A stretch of DNA of 64,000 nucleotides, taken from positions 62,001-126,000 of the forward strand of contig CALXHQ010000006.1 in the NCBI GenBank assembly GCA_944388145.1, written 5' to 3'. The DNA is from an uncultured Gemmiger sp. (GTDB lineage Bacteria > Bacillota > Clostridia > Oscillospirales > Ruminococcaceae). The notes under the pieces were generated by a model. That model saw only the letters and a list, made by a program, of their open reading frames with translations, did no database searches and was not told the DNA's origin. Below are positions 1 through 8,545 of this stretch, in pieces; position 1 is the stretch's first letter, and every line of letters begins with the position of its first letter. The translations under genes and the position numbers were made by a program.

Positions 1-1995
1 ATGGCTTTTTCCGGCGACGATCGCCCTGTAAAGCTCACCCGCTTCACACGCAGAGCTGAGAAGCAATCCTTCCCGGTATTTGTTCAGCAGGCTGCGGGGA
101 ACCCGGGGCTTTTTGAAGAAGTACTTGGTGTGGGCGGCGCTGACGATGCGATAAAGGTTTTTCAGGCCGATCTGGTTTTTGACCAGAATGATCAGGTGAT
201 AATACTTCTTTTTCAGCACCTCTTTGTTGCCGCCCAGGCCGGTGTTGATGCCGGCGACCGTGTGGATGTCCTTCTCGTCCAGGTCCTCCAGCATCTTTTC
301 AAAAATGCGGGCCAAGGCCATGGCGTCATCCACCGCGCGATGATGGTTGAAGGGCGGGATCTCCAGGTGCTTGTTGATGGTGTCTAGTTTATAGTTGTGC
401 AGGCCCGGGAACAGTGCCTGCGCCATGGGGACTGTGTCAATATAGGTGTTGTCAAAGGTGATGCCCGCCCGCTCCGCCGCGTGGCGAAGGATGAGCATAT
501 CAAAGCCGTTGGCGTTGTGGGCCACCAGCACATTGTCGCCGCAAAATTCCTTGAAGGCTCGGATGGCCTCATCGGGGGTGGGGGCATCGGCCACCATGCC
601 ATCGTTAATGCCGGTGAGCTCCACCACCTTGGCGGGGATGGGCATACCCGGGTTGACAAAGGTGGAAAACCGCTTGTCGGTGATCTTGCCGTTTTCCACA
701 TAGACAGCACCGATTTCGGTCATCTGATCGGTGGTAGTGTTCAGACCGGTGGTTTCGGTGTCAAACACCACAAAGCTGCCCGTGAGAGGCTGATCCTTGG
801 CACCGTAAACAGCGGGGATCATATCGTCCACAAAGTAGGCCTCGCAGCCATAGATCAGCTTGAAGTTGGGGTCCTTTTTGTGGATGTCATCGGTGGCAAG
901 CATGGCCTCCGGGTAGCCCTGGCAGACGCCGTGGTCGGTGATGGCGATGGCCCGGTGCCCCATACTGTGCGCCAGGCGGACAATTTTGCCGGGATCGCAG
1001 AAGCCGTCCATGGCGCTGGACTTGGTGTGCAGGTGCAGCTCCACCCGGCGGTCGCCCTCGGGGGCGGTATCCTCCCGGGCTTTGCGTTCCACCTGCAGGA
1101 TGTCGTAAGGGTAGAGGACAAAATCGTGTTCGTACTTGTCGTAGCTGTAATCACCGCGGACGATGAAAGTGGTGCCGGGTTTGATGGACTCCCACTTGCT
1201 CATGTCCACACCGTCATCCGCCAGCATCTTGACACTGACTGAACCGGTGTAGTCGGTAATGGACGTAAAATAGATCTTGCGGCGGTTACCCTTGATTTCA
1301 GTGGCGAATACGTCGCCCCAAACCGTAACCTTGCCTCCATCGCCCAGATCATTGAGGGATTTCAGCTCGGAGGGCTTGAAGTATTTGCCATGGAACACCT
1401 TAACCGGCTTGTCTGCCAGGTCGAGCCCCTGTACCTGGATGGGCGGCAGATCCTTCTTGGCCTCAAATTTGACCGCAGGGACCTTGTTCTGAACGTGGCG
1501 CTCGAATTCCTCGGGGGCGACTGTTTTTCCGGTGGCGGCCATGTGCACGATAGGCAATGTCCCGGTACGCTCCTGGATACGCTCAGCCAGACGGCGGGGA
1601 AATTCAATGCTTTCCAGGATATTTATGCCGGCAGCCACATGGATGGTGATCTCGCCGTTTTCAATGCTGATGGGCGACTTGTCCAGAAAGCCGTTGACAG
1701 GCAGCCCCTCGGCTTTCAGTTCCTCAATAAGCAGGCGGGCCGCCTCAGGTGTGATATTGCCGTAATTGAAATAGTTCTTTAAGGTCAGCTCATAGCCCTC
1801 AAACACCGGTTCCAGCGACGCGGCAAGACGCCCGCACAGGCCGCCGTCCAGCGGTTCGGCACTGCGCAGGCAGATAATCACCTTGCGGGTAGTGCGGTAA
1901 AGCTCAACGCGCTCCACCAGCACCTGCCCGAAACAAGCATTGAATTGGGCATCGGCCGTAAACTGCGGCCAGACCTGGGTGACAAAAGGTTTCAA
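1..1995 (-). CDS. polC: DNA polymerase III PolC-type alpha subunit (N-terminal 665 codons, runs off the window)
   Basis: This is the replicative Gram-positive polymerase with built-in proofreading. The minus-strand frame is open from a TTG start at 1995, preceded by AAGGAG, to the window edge. The translation begins MKPFVTQVWPQF. After an N-terminal/OB-fold region comes the PHP domain (VELHLHTKSSAMDG near residue 318). This is followed by the inserted DEDD 3'-5' exonuclease (FDTETTG near residue 409, then HNANGFDML and HHRAVDDA). That PHP-interrupted-by-exonuclease order defines PolC rather than DnaE. About 665 of the roughly 1440 residues of the family are present; the polymerase palm lies outside. 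It is last in the pyrH-to-polC cassette. Confidence 0.95.
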   Translation of the reverse strand, partial: MKPFVTQVWPQFTADAQFNACFGQVLVERVELYRTTRKVIICLRSAEPLDGGLCGRLAASLEPVFEGYELTLKNYFNYGNITPEAARLLIEELKAEGLPVNGFLDKSPISIENGEITIHVAAGINILESIEFPRRLAERIQERTGTLPIVHMAATGKTVAPEEFERHVQNKVPAVKFEAKKDLPPIQVQGLDLADKPVKVFHGKYFKPSELKSLNDLGDGGKVTVWGDVFATEIKGNRRKIYFTSITDYTGSVSVKMLADDGVDMSKWESIKPGTTFIVRGDYSYDKYEHDFVLYPYDILQVERKAREDTAPEGDRRVELHLHTKSSAMDGFCDPGKIVRLAHSMGHRAIAITDHGVCQGYPEAMLATDDIHKKDPNFKLIYGCEAYFVDDMIPAVYGAKDQPLTGSFVVFDTETTGLNTTTDQMTEIGAVYVENGKITDKRFSTFVNPGMPIPAKVVELTGINDGMVADAPTPDEAIRAFKEFCGDNVLVAHNANGFDMLILRHAAERAGITFDNTYIDTVPMAQALFPGLHNYKLDTINKHLEIPPFNHHRAVDDAMALARIFEKMLEDLDEKDIHTVAGINTGLGGNKEVLKKKYYHLIILVKNQIGLKNLYRIVSAAHTKYFFKKPRVPRSLLNKYREGLLLSSACEAGELYRAIVAGKSH

Positions 1996-2079
1996 AGGTG
2001 CTCCTTTTTGTTTGACATTCAAAATGTGAAGGAATGGAACTGCGGGCAGAGCAGGCAGACTCTCCTCTGCCCGGCCGGG

Positions 2080-2340
2080 TCATTTCCGTTTACCGCGGCA
2101 GCCGGGACGGCCGTGGCAATCCCGCGGCTTGAACCAGCCCCTGACAAAGCCGCAGATCAGCATTGCCAGAAATCCGGCCCCCAGCACCGCAGACACAATA
2201 CCACCGGCCAGGTTCGCTGTGCTGAAAAACGCCCAGGCAGCCAGCCCGAACAGCAGGACGCACAGCGCCAGCAGTACCGCGCGCACCGCAGGAAACAACT
2301 CCGCGAGCAAGTCCAGCAGCAGATCCAGTAGATCAAGCAT
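2080..2340 (-). CDS. small membrane protein of unknown function
   Basis: An 86-residue protein between ispG and polC. The ATG at 2340 has a strong Shine-Dalgarno (GGAGGTG) seven bases upstream, which favours a real gene. The sequence opens with a leucine/aspartate-rich amphipathic stretch (MLDLLDLLLDLLAELF). Two hydrophobic segments follow (about residues 18-40 and 44-66), then a basic, cysteine-containing tail (KPRDCHGRPGCRGKRK). I do not recognise the family. Same-strand spacing to ispG (37 bp) and polC (84 bp) suggests co-transcription in the housekeeping cassette. Confidence 0.65.
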   Translation of the reverse strand: MLDLLDLLLDLLAELFPAVRAVLLALCVLLFGLAAWAFFSTANLAGGIVSAVLGAGFLAMLICGFVRGWFKPRDCHGRPGCRGKRK

Positions 2341-2377
2341 TGAGGTTCACCTCCCCATCGGAGGGCGGAGGGCTGTT

Positions 2378-3433
2378 TTACAGCTTGTGGATCTCCTCCA
2401 GCAGCTGGCCGACAATGTCTCCCTTGAGCATCCGGATCTTCTCGCCGCGAATGAACAGCAGCGCCTCGTCCTTGCCGCCGGCGATGCCGATGTCAGCGTC
2501 GGAGGCCTCACCAGGACCGTTGACAACGCAGCCCATAATGGCAATCTTCAGCGGCTTTTGGAAATGCTCGGCCTGCAGGCGGCGCTCCACCTCGTTGGCG
2601 ATCTCGGTCATGGGGTACTGGGTGCGGCCGCAGGTGGGGCAGCTGATGATCTCGGGGCCGGCCACCACGTACCCCGCTGCCCGCAGAATGTCGTAGCCTG
2701 CGCGGACTTCCGCCTCCGGCTCATCGGTCAGCGAAACGCGCAGTGTGTCGCCGATGCCCTCTAACAGCAGGCCGCCGATGCCCATGCCCGACTTGATCAG
2801 GCCCATGCGGGCGGTGCCGGCCTCGGTGACGCCCACGTGCAGGGGGTAGTCGCACTGCTCGCTCAGAAGGCGGTAGGCCGCCATCATGCGGGGCACGTTA
2901 GAAGACTTGATAGAGACAACAATATTCGTGAAATCGTGCTTTTCCAGCAGCCGAATATGGTAGAGGGCGCTTTCCACCATGGCCTCCGGCACGGGGGCTC
3001 CATATTGGGCCAGGATATGCTTTTCCAAGCTGCCACCGTTGACGCCGATGCGGATGGGTACGTTTTTGGCGTTGCAGGCATCAGCCACCGCCTTGACATT
3101 CTCGTCGGCGCCGATGTTGCCGGGGTTGATGCGGATCTTGTCCGCACCCGCATCCAGTGCAGCCAGGGCTGCTTTATAGTTGAAGTGGATGTCCGCCACC
3201 ACGGGGATATCCACCGCCTCCTTGATGGCGGCCACAACAGCAGCATCCTCCGGGGTTGGCACCGTGACACGGACAATCTGGCAGCCGGCTTCAGCCACAC
3301 GTTTGGCCTGGGCCACATTGCCGGCAATATCCTTGACCGGCACGTTAAGCATGGTCTGCACCGCAATGGGGTTACTGCCGCCGATGGCGATGTTGCCGAT
3401 TTTGACTACCTTTTTCAGCTTGCGCTTGGGCAT
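2378..3433 (-). CDS. ispG: 4-hydroxy-3-methylbut-2-en-1-yl diphosphate synthase (IspG/GcpE)
   Basis: Catalyses the penultimate step of the MEP isoprenoid pathway, reducing the cyclodiphosphate MEcPP to HMBPP with a [4Fe-4S] cluster. The 351-residue protein has the N-terminal TIM-barrel signature (IAIGGSNPIAVQTM). Its C-terminal cluster ligands are CPTCGRTQ and GCVVNGPGE. The length matches the short bacterial form. The ATG at 3433 follows AAAGGAG with normal spacing. It lies downstream of dxr and rseP, so two MEP-pathway genes (dxr, ispG) share this operon. Confidence 0.96.
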   Translation of the reverse strand: MPKRKLKKVVKIGNIAIGGSNPIAVQTMLNVPVKDIAGNVAQAKRVAEAGCQIVRVTVPTPEDAAVVAAIKEAVDIPVVADIHFNYKAALAALDAGADKIRINPGNIGADENVKAVADACNAKNVPIRIGVNGGSLEKHILAQYGAPVPEAMVESALYHIRLLEKHDFTNIVVSIKSSNVPRMMAAYRLLSEQCDYPLHVGVTEAGTARMGLIKSGMGIGGLLLEGIGDTLRVSLTDEPEAEVRAGYDILRAAGYVVAGPEIISCPTCGRTQYPMTEIANEVERRLQAEHFQKPLKIAIMGCVVNGPGEASDADIGIAGGKDEALLFIRGEKIRMLKGDIVGQLLEEIHKL

Positions 3434-3477
3434 GGGGATTCTCCTTTCAAGTCCTGTGAAAATACATGTCGGGCGCG

Positions 3478-4569
3478 TCAGACAAAGCGGGTCACGTCCT
3501 GGAAGGTAACAAAGACCATCAAAAGCAAAAGCAATATCATCCCCACGGCATTGATGGCGCCCTGCACCTTTTCCGGCACAGCATGGCCGGAAATGCCCTC
3601 GATGGCCAGAAAGAGCAGCTTGCAGCCATCCAGCCCAGGAATCGGTAGCAGGTTGAATACCCCCACATTGACGGCGATCAGCGCGGCAATGCTGAGCACG
3701 TCCGCCAGGCCGTAGCTGACGGCCTCACCAATGACGGTGACAATTCCCACCGGGCCGGACAGCTCATTCAAGCCGACACGGCCAGTGGCCAGATCCAGAA
3801 AACTGCGCAGGATAACCCGCGCATAGTACATAAAATTGTTGAATGCGGCGCGCACCACAGCTTTGGGCGATTTTGCAATGCCGTAGACGGTGAAGTCCAA
3901 CACCATGGTGGTATTGCCATTCTCGTCGGTATTGGTGGAGAACTGCACGTTCGGTACGCTGGTAATCTTGCCATCGCGCACCACCGTAAAGTCGGCGGTA
4001 TAATTGGGCGTGCGCTGCAACTCATAAACAATGTCGTTAGCCGTAAAGCAGTAGTGCCCGTTCACGGCGACGATCTCGTCCTCTGGCTGGAGCCCTGTCT
4101 GCTGGCTGAGTGCCCCGTCGGAGAAACCGTAGATAATTTTGCTGGTGATGGCATCCTGAGTACACACCAGGACGATCAGCAGCAGAAACCCCAGCACAAA
4201 ATTCATCAGCGCACCGCTGGCGATGATAAAAAAACGCTGGCCAACAGTGGCTTCCGGGTAGGTTTTGCCCCGGATCAGATCCGGCAGAACGGGCGCACCC
4301 TTGGGCTTTTTCACCGGCGTTTGGCTTTCCGCATCTGCGTCATCCCCAAGTCCGGACATGGCATTGTACCCGCCCAGCGGCAGCAGGCGGACGCTGTACA
4401 GTGTGCCATCCTTCCCTTCATGCTGCCAGATGGCCGGACCAAATCCTATGGAAAACTCCACCACATGGACCCCGCAGCGGCGCGCCGCCTGAAAATGGCC
4501 CCATTCGTGAATCAGTACCACCGCACCAAACACCAGCACGGCAACAACGATCGTGAGAACTGTTGTCAT
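3478..4569 (-). CDS. rseP: RIP metalloprotease RseP/RasP, site-2 protease (M50)
   Basis: Intramembrane zinc protease that clips membrane-bound anti-sigma factors and signal-peptide remnants. The zinc-binding HEWGH motif lies in the first membrane segment (residues 21-25 from the chosen start). A PDZ domain follows in the middle (GLQPEDEIVAVNGH), and the third zinc ligand sits in NLLPIPGLDGCKLL near the C-terminus. About 363 residues, normal for the family. I chose the ATG at 4569, directly after GAGGTG. An in-frame GTG two codons upstream overlaps the ribosome site and is less likely. It sits between dxr and ispG, as in many Clostridia. Confidence 0.94.
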   Translation of the reverse strand: MTTVLTIVVAVLVFGAVVLIHEWGHFQAARRCGVHVVEFSIGFGPAIWQHEGKDGTLYSVRLLPLGGYNAMSGLGDDADAESQTPVKKPKGAPVLPDLIRGKTYPEATVGQRFFIIASGALMNFVLGFLLLIVLVCTQDAITSKIIYGFSDGALSQQTGLQPEDEIVAVNGHYCFTANDIVYELQRTPNYTADFTVVRDGKITSVPNVQFSTNTDENGNTTMVLDFTVYGIAKSPKAVVRAAFNNFMYYARVILRSFLDLATGRVGLNELSGPVGIVTVIGEAVSYGLADVLSIAALIAVNVGVFNLLPIPGLDGCKLLFLAIEGISGHAVPEKVQGAINAVGMILLLLLMVFVTFQDVTRFV

Positions 4570-4623
4570 ATACACCTCAAAAGCAGCTGCGCGGCCTGCG
4601 TGTGCAGGCCGCGCAGGCTTTGT

Positions 4624-5787
4624 TTACAGATGGCTCTGCACGTAGGCACGGGCCATTTTATCGCATTCGTAAACATCAGAAAGCGTGTAACCGCCGCCGA
4701 AGGAATCGCTGTCCACAACCCCCTCCACCAGGCGGCCAATATCCAAAAAGCCGATCTTATCCTGCAGGAACAGGCGCACGGCCTCCTCGTTGGCGCCATT
4801 GGCTGCACAAGGCCCCAAACCTCCCTTTCGGATGGCCTTTTTGCAAGCCGCCAGGCAGCGGAAGGTCTCCTCATCGGATGTGCCGAAGGTAAGTTTTGTC
4901 AGGTGGGCAAAGTCCAGCTCCGGCGCCGGGCTGGGCAGCCGGTCCGGCCAGGTAAGCGCGTATTGAATGGGAATGCGCATATCCGGCACGCCCAGCTGAG
5001 CAATCACCGAATGGTCAGCGAACTGTACCGCCGAGTGGATAACGCTCTCCCGCTGAACAACGATCTGGATTTTTTCCGGCGGCAGGCCAAACAGCCAGAC
5101 AGCCTCGATCAGTTCCAGGCCCTTGTTCATCAAAGTGGCCGAATCAATGGTAATCTTGGCCCCCATATTCCAATTGGGATGTTTGAGGGCATCCACCCTG
5201 GTTTTGCCACGGAGCTGATCCGTCGTCATACCGTAAAACGGCCCGCCCGAGGCAGTGAGCAGAATCTTTTCCAACCGCTTGGCGGAAGCCGCATCCTGCA
5301 AACACTGGAAAATGGCGGAATGTTCACTGTCCACCGGCAGCAGGTGTACACCTTTGCGGCGGACCGCATCGGTGACCAGGTGCCCGCCGGTAACCAGACT
5401 TTCCTTGTTGGCCAGGGCCAGGTCATGACCGCTCTCGATGGCTGCCAGTGAGGCGGGCAGGCCGGCAATTCCAACCACCGCGTTGAGCACCACGTCGGGC
5501 CCCTCCATGGCCGCCAAAGTGCGAAGCCCTTCGGCTCCCTTGAGCAGTTTGGGGGCATCCGGCTGCCCGGCCAGCATGGTGTCCAGTCTGTCAAAGGCAT
5601 CCGGGTCCACCACCGCCACATATGCGGGGTGAAACTCGACAATTTGCGCGGCCAGCACATCAACGCGGCGGTTGGCGGCCAGGCCGAAGATGCGGTAGCC
5701 GTGCATACGGGCCACATCCAGACTCTGGGTACCGATGGAACCAGTGGACCCCAGCAGCGTGATGGTTTTGGCGTGTTCCTGGGTCAT
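4624..5787 (-). CDS. dxr: 1-deoxy-D-xylulose-5-phosphate reductoisomerase
   Basis: First committed enzyme of the MEP pathway: rearranges and reduces DXP to MEP with NADPH and a divalent metal. The 387-residue protein shows the NADPH-binding TLLGSTGSIGTQ at the N-terminus. It also has the LALANKESLV motif, the active-site ASGGPF loop and the PNWNMGAKITIDSATLMNKGLE segment carrying metal/substrate residues. The ATG at 5787 follows GGAAGGAAAA. Spacing to cdsA is 22 bp and to rseP 54 bp, all on the same strand. Confidence 0.97.
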   Translation of the reverse strand: MTQEHAKTITLLGSTGSIGTQSLDVARMHGYRIFGLAANRRVDVLAAQIVEFHPAYVAVVDPDAFDRLDTMLAGQPDAPKLLKGAEGLRTLAAMEGPDVVLNAVVGIAGLPASLAAIESGHDLALANKESLVTGGHLVTDAVRRKGVHLLPVDSEHSAIFQCLQDAASAKRLEKILLTASGGPFYGMTTDQLRGKTRVDALKHPNWNMGAKITIDSATLMNKGLELIEAVWLFGLPPEKIQIVVQRESVIHSAVQFADHSVIAQLGVPDMRIPIQYALTWPDRLPSPAPELDFAHLTKLTFGTSDEETFRCLAACKKAIRKGGLGPCAANGANEEAVRLFLQDKIGFLDIGRLVEGVVDSDSFGGGYTLSDVYECDKMARAYVQSHL

Positions 5788-5809
5788 GGTTTTCCTTCCT
5801 TTCCAGGGT

Positions 5810-6673
5810 TCACTTCAAAAAATAGAAAAAGTAGCGCACGATAAAGGCGACAAATGGAGCGATAAACATTACGCTGTCAAATCGGTCCAAAATCCCGCCA
5901 TGGCCGGGAAAGATGGTTCCGTAGTCCTTGATGCCGGCCTGCCGCTTGATGGCCGAGGCAAACAGGTCCCCCAGAATCCCCAGCACCGAGGCAACCGCCC
6001 CCAGCAGTGCAATGAGCAGGTAATGCCTGACATTGACTTCCACGGTCAGTGAGGCAAAGCGGCCTGAAACGCCACTGTAAATGGCAGTGGCCAGAATGCC
6101 CAACAGCATACTGCCGAACACCCCGCCAACGGCACCTTCCACCGTTTTGTGGGGACTTACGATGGGGGCAAGTTTGTGCCTGCCAAAGAAGCGGCCGGCA
6201 AAATAGGCCGCGCTGTCCCCGCCCCAGGCGAAGCAAAGGACCAGCAGGATGAAATAGATCGCGTCGTACTGATAGATTTCCACCGGCAGGCAGCGCTTGA
6301 GGTAGATCAGCGAGTAAAAGCACAGCACAATCACAGCGCTGAAGTAAAGATACCCGCTGAGCTTGCCGAAGTCCAGTGTCCGGCTACGGGCGATCAGACA
6401 GCAGTTGAGAATCAGAAGGAGAACGAAGGTGGCCGGCAGCACCATGGCGCGAAACGGCGCACCGTTGGACAACATCACCAGCAGCACATAGGGGATGGCC
6501 AGCACGTACAGATACCACTGCTTTTTGGCAAACCCCATAGCCGCAAAGGCCTCGTGCACGCCAATCAGGCAAACAGCAGCGATCACCAGGTCAAACACCG
6601 GGGTATTGAAAAACAACAGTACAATGGCCAAGACAACCAGCCCGACCGCAGCCGTCAGAATACGGGTTTTCAT
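5810..6673 (-). CDS. cdsA: phosphatidate cytidylyltransferase
   Basis: Makes CDP-diacylglycerol from phosphatidic acid and CTP, the branch point to bacterial phospholipids; an integral membrane enzyme. The 287-residue protein has about eight hydrophobic segments. The diagnostic signatures are SPHKTVEGAVGGVFGS and, near the C-terminus, KDYGTIFPGHGGILDRFDS. The ATG at 6673 has AAAGGAA upstream. Its usual partner uppS is not between it and frr. Instead a 169-bp gap with a promoter-like sequence precedes it. Confidence 0.95.
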   Translation of the reverse strand: MKTRILTAAVGLVVLAIVLLFFNTPVFDLVIAAVCLIGVHEAFAAMGFAKKQWYLYVLAIPYVLLVMLSNGAPFRAMVLPATFVLLLILNCCLIARSRTLDFGKLSGYLYFSAVIVLCFYSLIYLKRCLPVEIYQYDAIYFILLVLCFAWGGDSAAYFAGRFFGRHKLAPIVSPHKTVEGAVGGVFGSMLLGILATAIYSGVSGRFASLTVEVNVRHYLLIALLGAVASVLGILGDLFASAIKRQAGIKDYGTIFPGHGGILDRFDSVMFIAPFVAFIVRYFFYFLK

Positions 6674-6802
6674 AAGTCAGGAATTCCTTTCGCGGGCGGA
6701 AATACTTTGCCTGCCCGCAAACGGGCACCGCTCGCCCTCACAGATACCTATGCGCCCGGGCACGCAGACTTGCCGCCCCGGGGCAGAAACGGCCGCCCTG
6801 GG

Positions 6803-6831
6803 GATATATCCGCCCCCGAACAGCCTGTCAA
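6803..6831 (-). promoter_or_regulatory. candidate sigma-A promoter for cdsA-dxr-rseP-ispG-polC
   Basis: On the minus strand a perfect -35 TTGACA (6831-6826) is followed after 17 bp by TATATC (6808-6803), about 130 bp upstream of cdsA. The spacing is ideal and the -10 matches four of six positions. It lies in the gap where uppS is normally found, so it could restart transcription downstream of frr. Not tested. Confidence 0.4.
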
Positions 6832-6842
6832 ATACCGAGAGA

Positions 6843-7397
6843 TCAGACTTCCATGATCTCCTTGTTCTTGTCCTCACAAATTGAATCGATCTGTTTGACA
6901 AATTTATCAGTGAGCTTTTGGGTCTCCTCTTCCAGGTTCTTCTGGTCGTCCTCAGTGATGTCGCCGGACTTTTTCATGGCCTTAAACTTGTCCATGGCCT
7001 CGCGGCGGACATTGCGGACCGCCACCTTGCTCTCCTCGCCCAGCTTCTGGACATCCTTTGCCAGCTGCTTGCGGCGCTCCTCGGTGGGAGCCGGGAACAC
7101 CAGCCGGATGGTATGGCCATCGTCAATGGGGTTGATGCCGATGTCGCTCTGCTGGATGGCCTTGCTGATGGCCTTAACCAGCTTGCCGTCCCAGGGGGTG
7201 ATGGTCAGGATACGGGCCTCCGCCACAGCGATGGCCGCCACCTGGTTGACCGGTGTGGGGGCACCGTAGTAGTCCACCACCAGCTTATCCAGCACAGCGG
7301 GGTTGGCGCGGCCTGCGCGAATGGTGCCCAGCTCACGGTTCAGGTGATGGATGCAGTTGTTCATTTTTTCTTCATAGATCTTGGTGGTACTGCTCAT
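6843..7397 (-). CDS. frr: ribosome recycling factor
   Basis: Together with EF-G, splits post-termination ribosomes. The 184-residue protein is the standard size and carries family motifs (LGTIRAGRANPAVLD, TITPWDGKLVKAISKAI, IRLVFPAPTEERRKQL). I start it at the ATG at 7397 (MSSTTKIYEEK), which has AAAGGAG upstream. A longer in-frame extension to 7469 has no family similarity and overlaps the pyrH end region. It follows pyrH, the usual neighbour. Confidence 0.97.
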   Translation of the reverse strand: MSSTTKIYEEKMNNCIHHLNRELGTIRAGRANPAVLDKLVVDYYGAPTPVNQVAAIAVAEARILTITPWDGKLVKAISKAIQQSDIGINPIDDGHTIRLVFPAPTEERRKQLAKDVQKLGEESKVAVRNVRREAMDKFKAMKKSGDITEDDQKNLEEETQKLTDKFVKQIDSICEDKNKEIMEV

Positions 7398-7472
7398 AGA
7401 AATTGCTCCTTTATCGTTGTTTGTCGAACGGGGTTCTTGATCTGTGCCCCGTTTTGTCTCGTCTTTCAAAAA

Positions 7473-8180
7473 TCACTCCTGAACCAGAGTTCCCACCTGC
7501 TCGCCGGCAACGGCACGGGCAATGTTTTGCGGATCTGCCAGATCAAAGACCAGAATGGGCAGACCGTTATCCCGGCAGAGGGTGGCTGCCGTGGAATCCA
7601 TCACAGCCAGCCGCTCATCCAGCACACGGGTGAAGGTCAGGGTGTCATAGCGCACCGCATCGGGATAGCGGTGGGGGTCCTTGTCATAAACGCCGTCCAC
7701 CATGGTTGCCTTGAGCATAATGTCAGCGCTGATCTCCAGCGCACGCAGGGCGCTGGCGGTGTCGGTGGAGAAGATCGGATTGCCGGTACCGCCGCCAAAC
7801 ACAACCACCTGCCCTGCCTCCAGTGCGGCAATCGCCTTGTCACTGGTGAAGGTTTCTGCCACTTGGGGCATGACAGAGCTGGTCATAACCATCGCCGGTA
7901 CGCCTGCCTGCCGCAGGGCATCCTTCATGGCCAGAGCATTCATGACGGTGGCCAGCATGCCGATTTTATCGGCAGCCATGCGGTCCATCTTGCCGCTGGA
8001 GCGGCCACGCCAGAAGTTGCCGCCGCCCACCACGATACCAATCTGCGTACCGGCGCGGTAAGCCTGGGCAATGCCGCTGCAGATGGAAGCAATGACGGTT
8101 TCGTCAAAGCCAGAGCCTTTTTCGCCGGCCAGTGCCTCGCCGCTGACCTTGAGCAAGACACGTTTATACTTGACTGCCAT
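7473..8180 (-). CDS. pyrH: uridylate kinase (UMP kinase)
   Basis: Phosphorylates UMP to UDP in pyrimidine nucleotide synthesis. The 235-residue amino-acid-kinase-fold protein shows VLLKVSGEALAG at the N-terminus, the VVGGGNFWRGR glycine loop and a C-terminal DLADPQNIARAV. The ATG at 8180 follows GGAGGAATCAGAAC. It is the first gene of the cassette and has a good upstream promoter. Confidence 0.97.
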   Translation of the reverse strand: MAVKYKRVLLKVSGEALAGEKGSGFDETVIASICSGIAQAYRAGTQIGIVVGGGNFWRGRSSGKMDRMAADKIGMLATVMNALAMKDALRQAGVPAMVMTSSVMPQVAETFTSDKAIAALEAGQVVVFGGGTGNPIFSTDTASALRALEISADIMLKATMVDGVYDKDPHRYPDAVRYDTLTFTRVLDERLAVMDSTAATLCRDNGLPILVFDLADPQNIARAVAGEQVGTLVQE

Positions 8181-8230
8181 GTTCTGATTCCTCCGACCAT
8201 ATGATAATCTGATACAACTATATCAGAGAT

Positions 8231-8259
8231 ATTTTACAATAGTTTGGCCATAAAGTAAA
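8231..8259 (-). promoter_or_regulatory. sigma-A promoter of the pyrH operon
   Basis: Minus strand: TTTACT (8259-8254), 17-bp spacer, TAAAAT (8236-8231), about 50 bp upstream of the pyrH start codon and just downstream of the terminator that closes the preceding unit. Confidence 0.6.
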
Positions 8260-8333
8260 GAAATGGATACAAAAAAGGGGTTACAAAACCGTCTCGTTTT
8301 CTGCTTTTGGGCATGTTTGCAGCCGTTAGGGCC

Positions 8334-8383
8334 AAAAAAGTCCCCGCAGCGGCACCGGTTCCAAACCCGGTGCCGCTGCGGGG
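8334..8383 (-). terminator. rho-independent terminator of the Spo0A-like/kinase unit
   Basis: Perfect 17-bp inverted repeat (arms 8342-8358 and 8367-8383, 8-nt loop). On the minus strand it is followed by a run of six T (8339-8334). It closes the 10569-8546 operon before pyrH. Confidence 0.9.
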
Positions 8384-8545
8384 GCACTTGCCGAAGATTT
8401 CCTTGTCGGCGTCTATTCGTATATTGAATCCGCGAATGTCCCGGATCATTTGCCGAACCAGCGCAAAGCCGCAGACATGCACGGAAGTTCACCGCCCCGC
8501 AAGGCGTCCATGCCAGAGGTTGGGCAGATACGCCTCGGAGCGCGG

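Noticed and set aside
7422-7428. Exact TGTCGAA (Spo0A box) in the leader of frr
   Set aside because: A single 7-mer inside a housekeeping operon without a promoter next to it; expected by chance.
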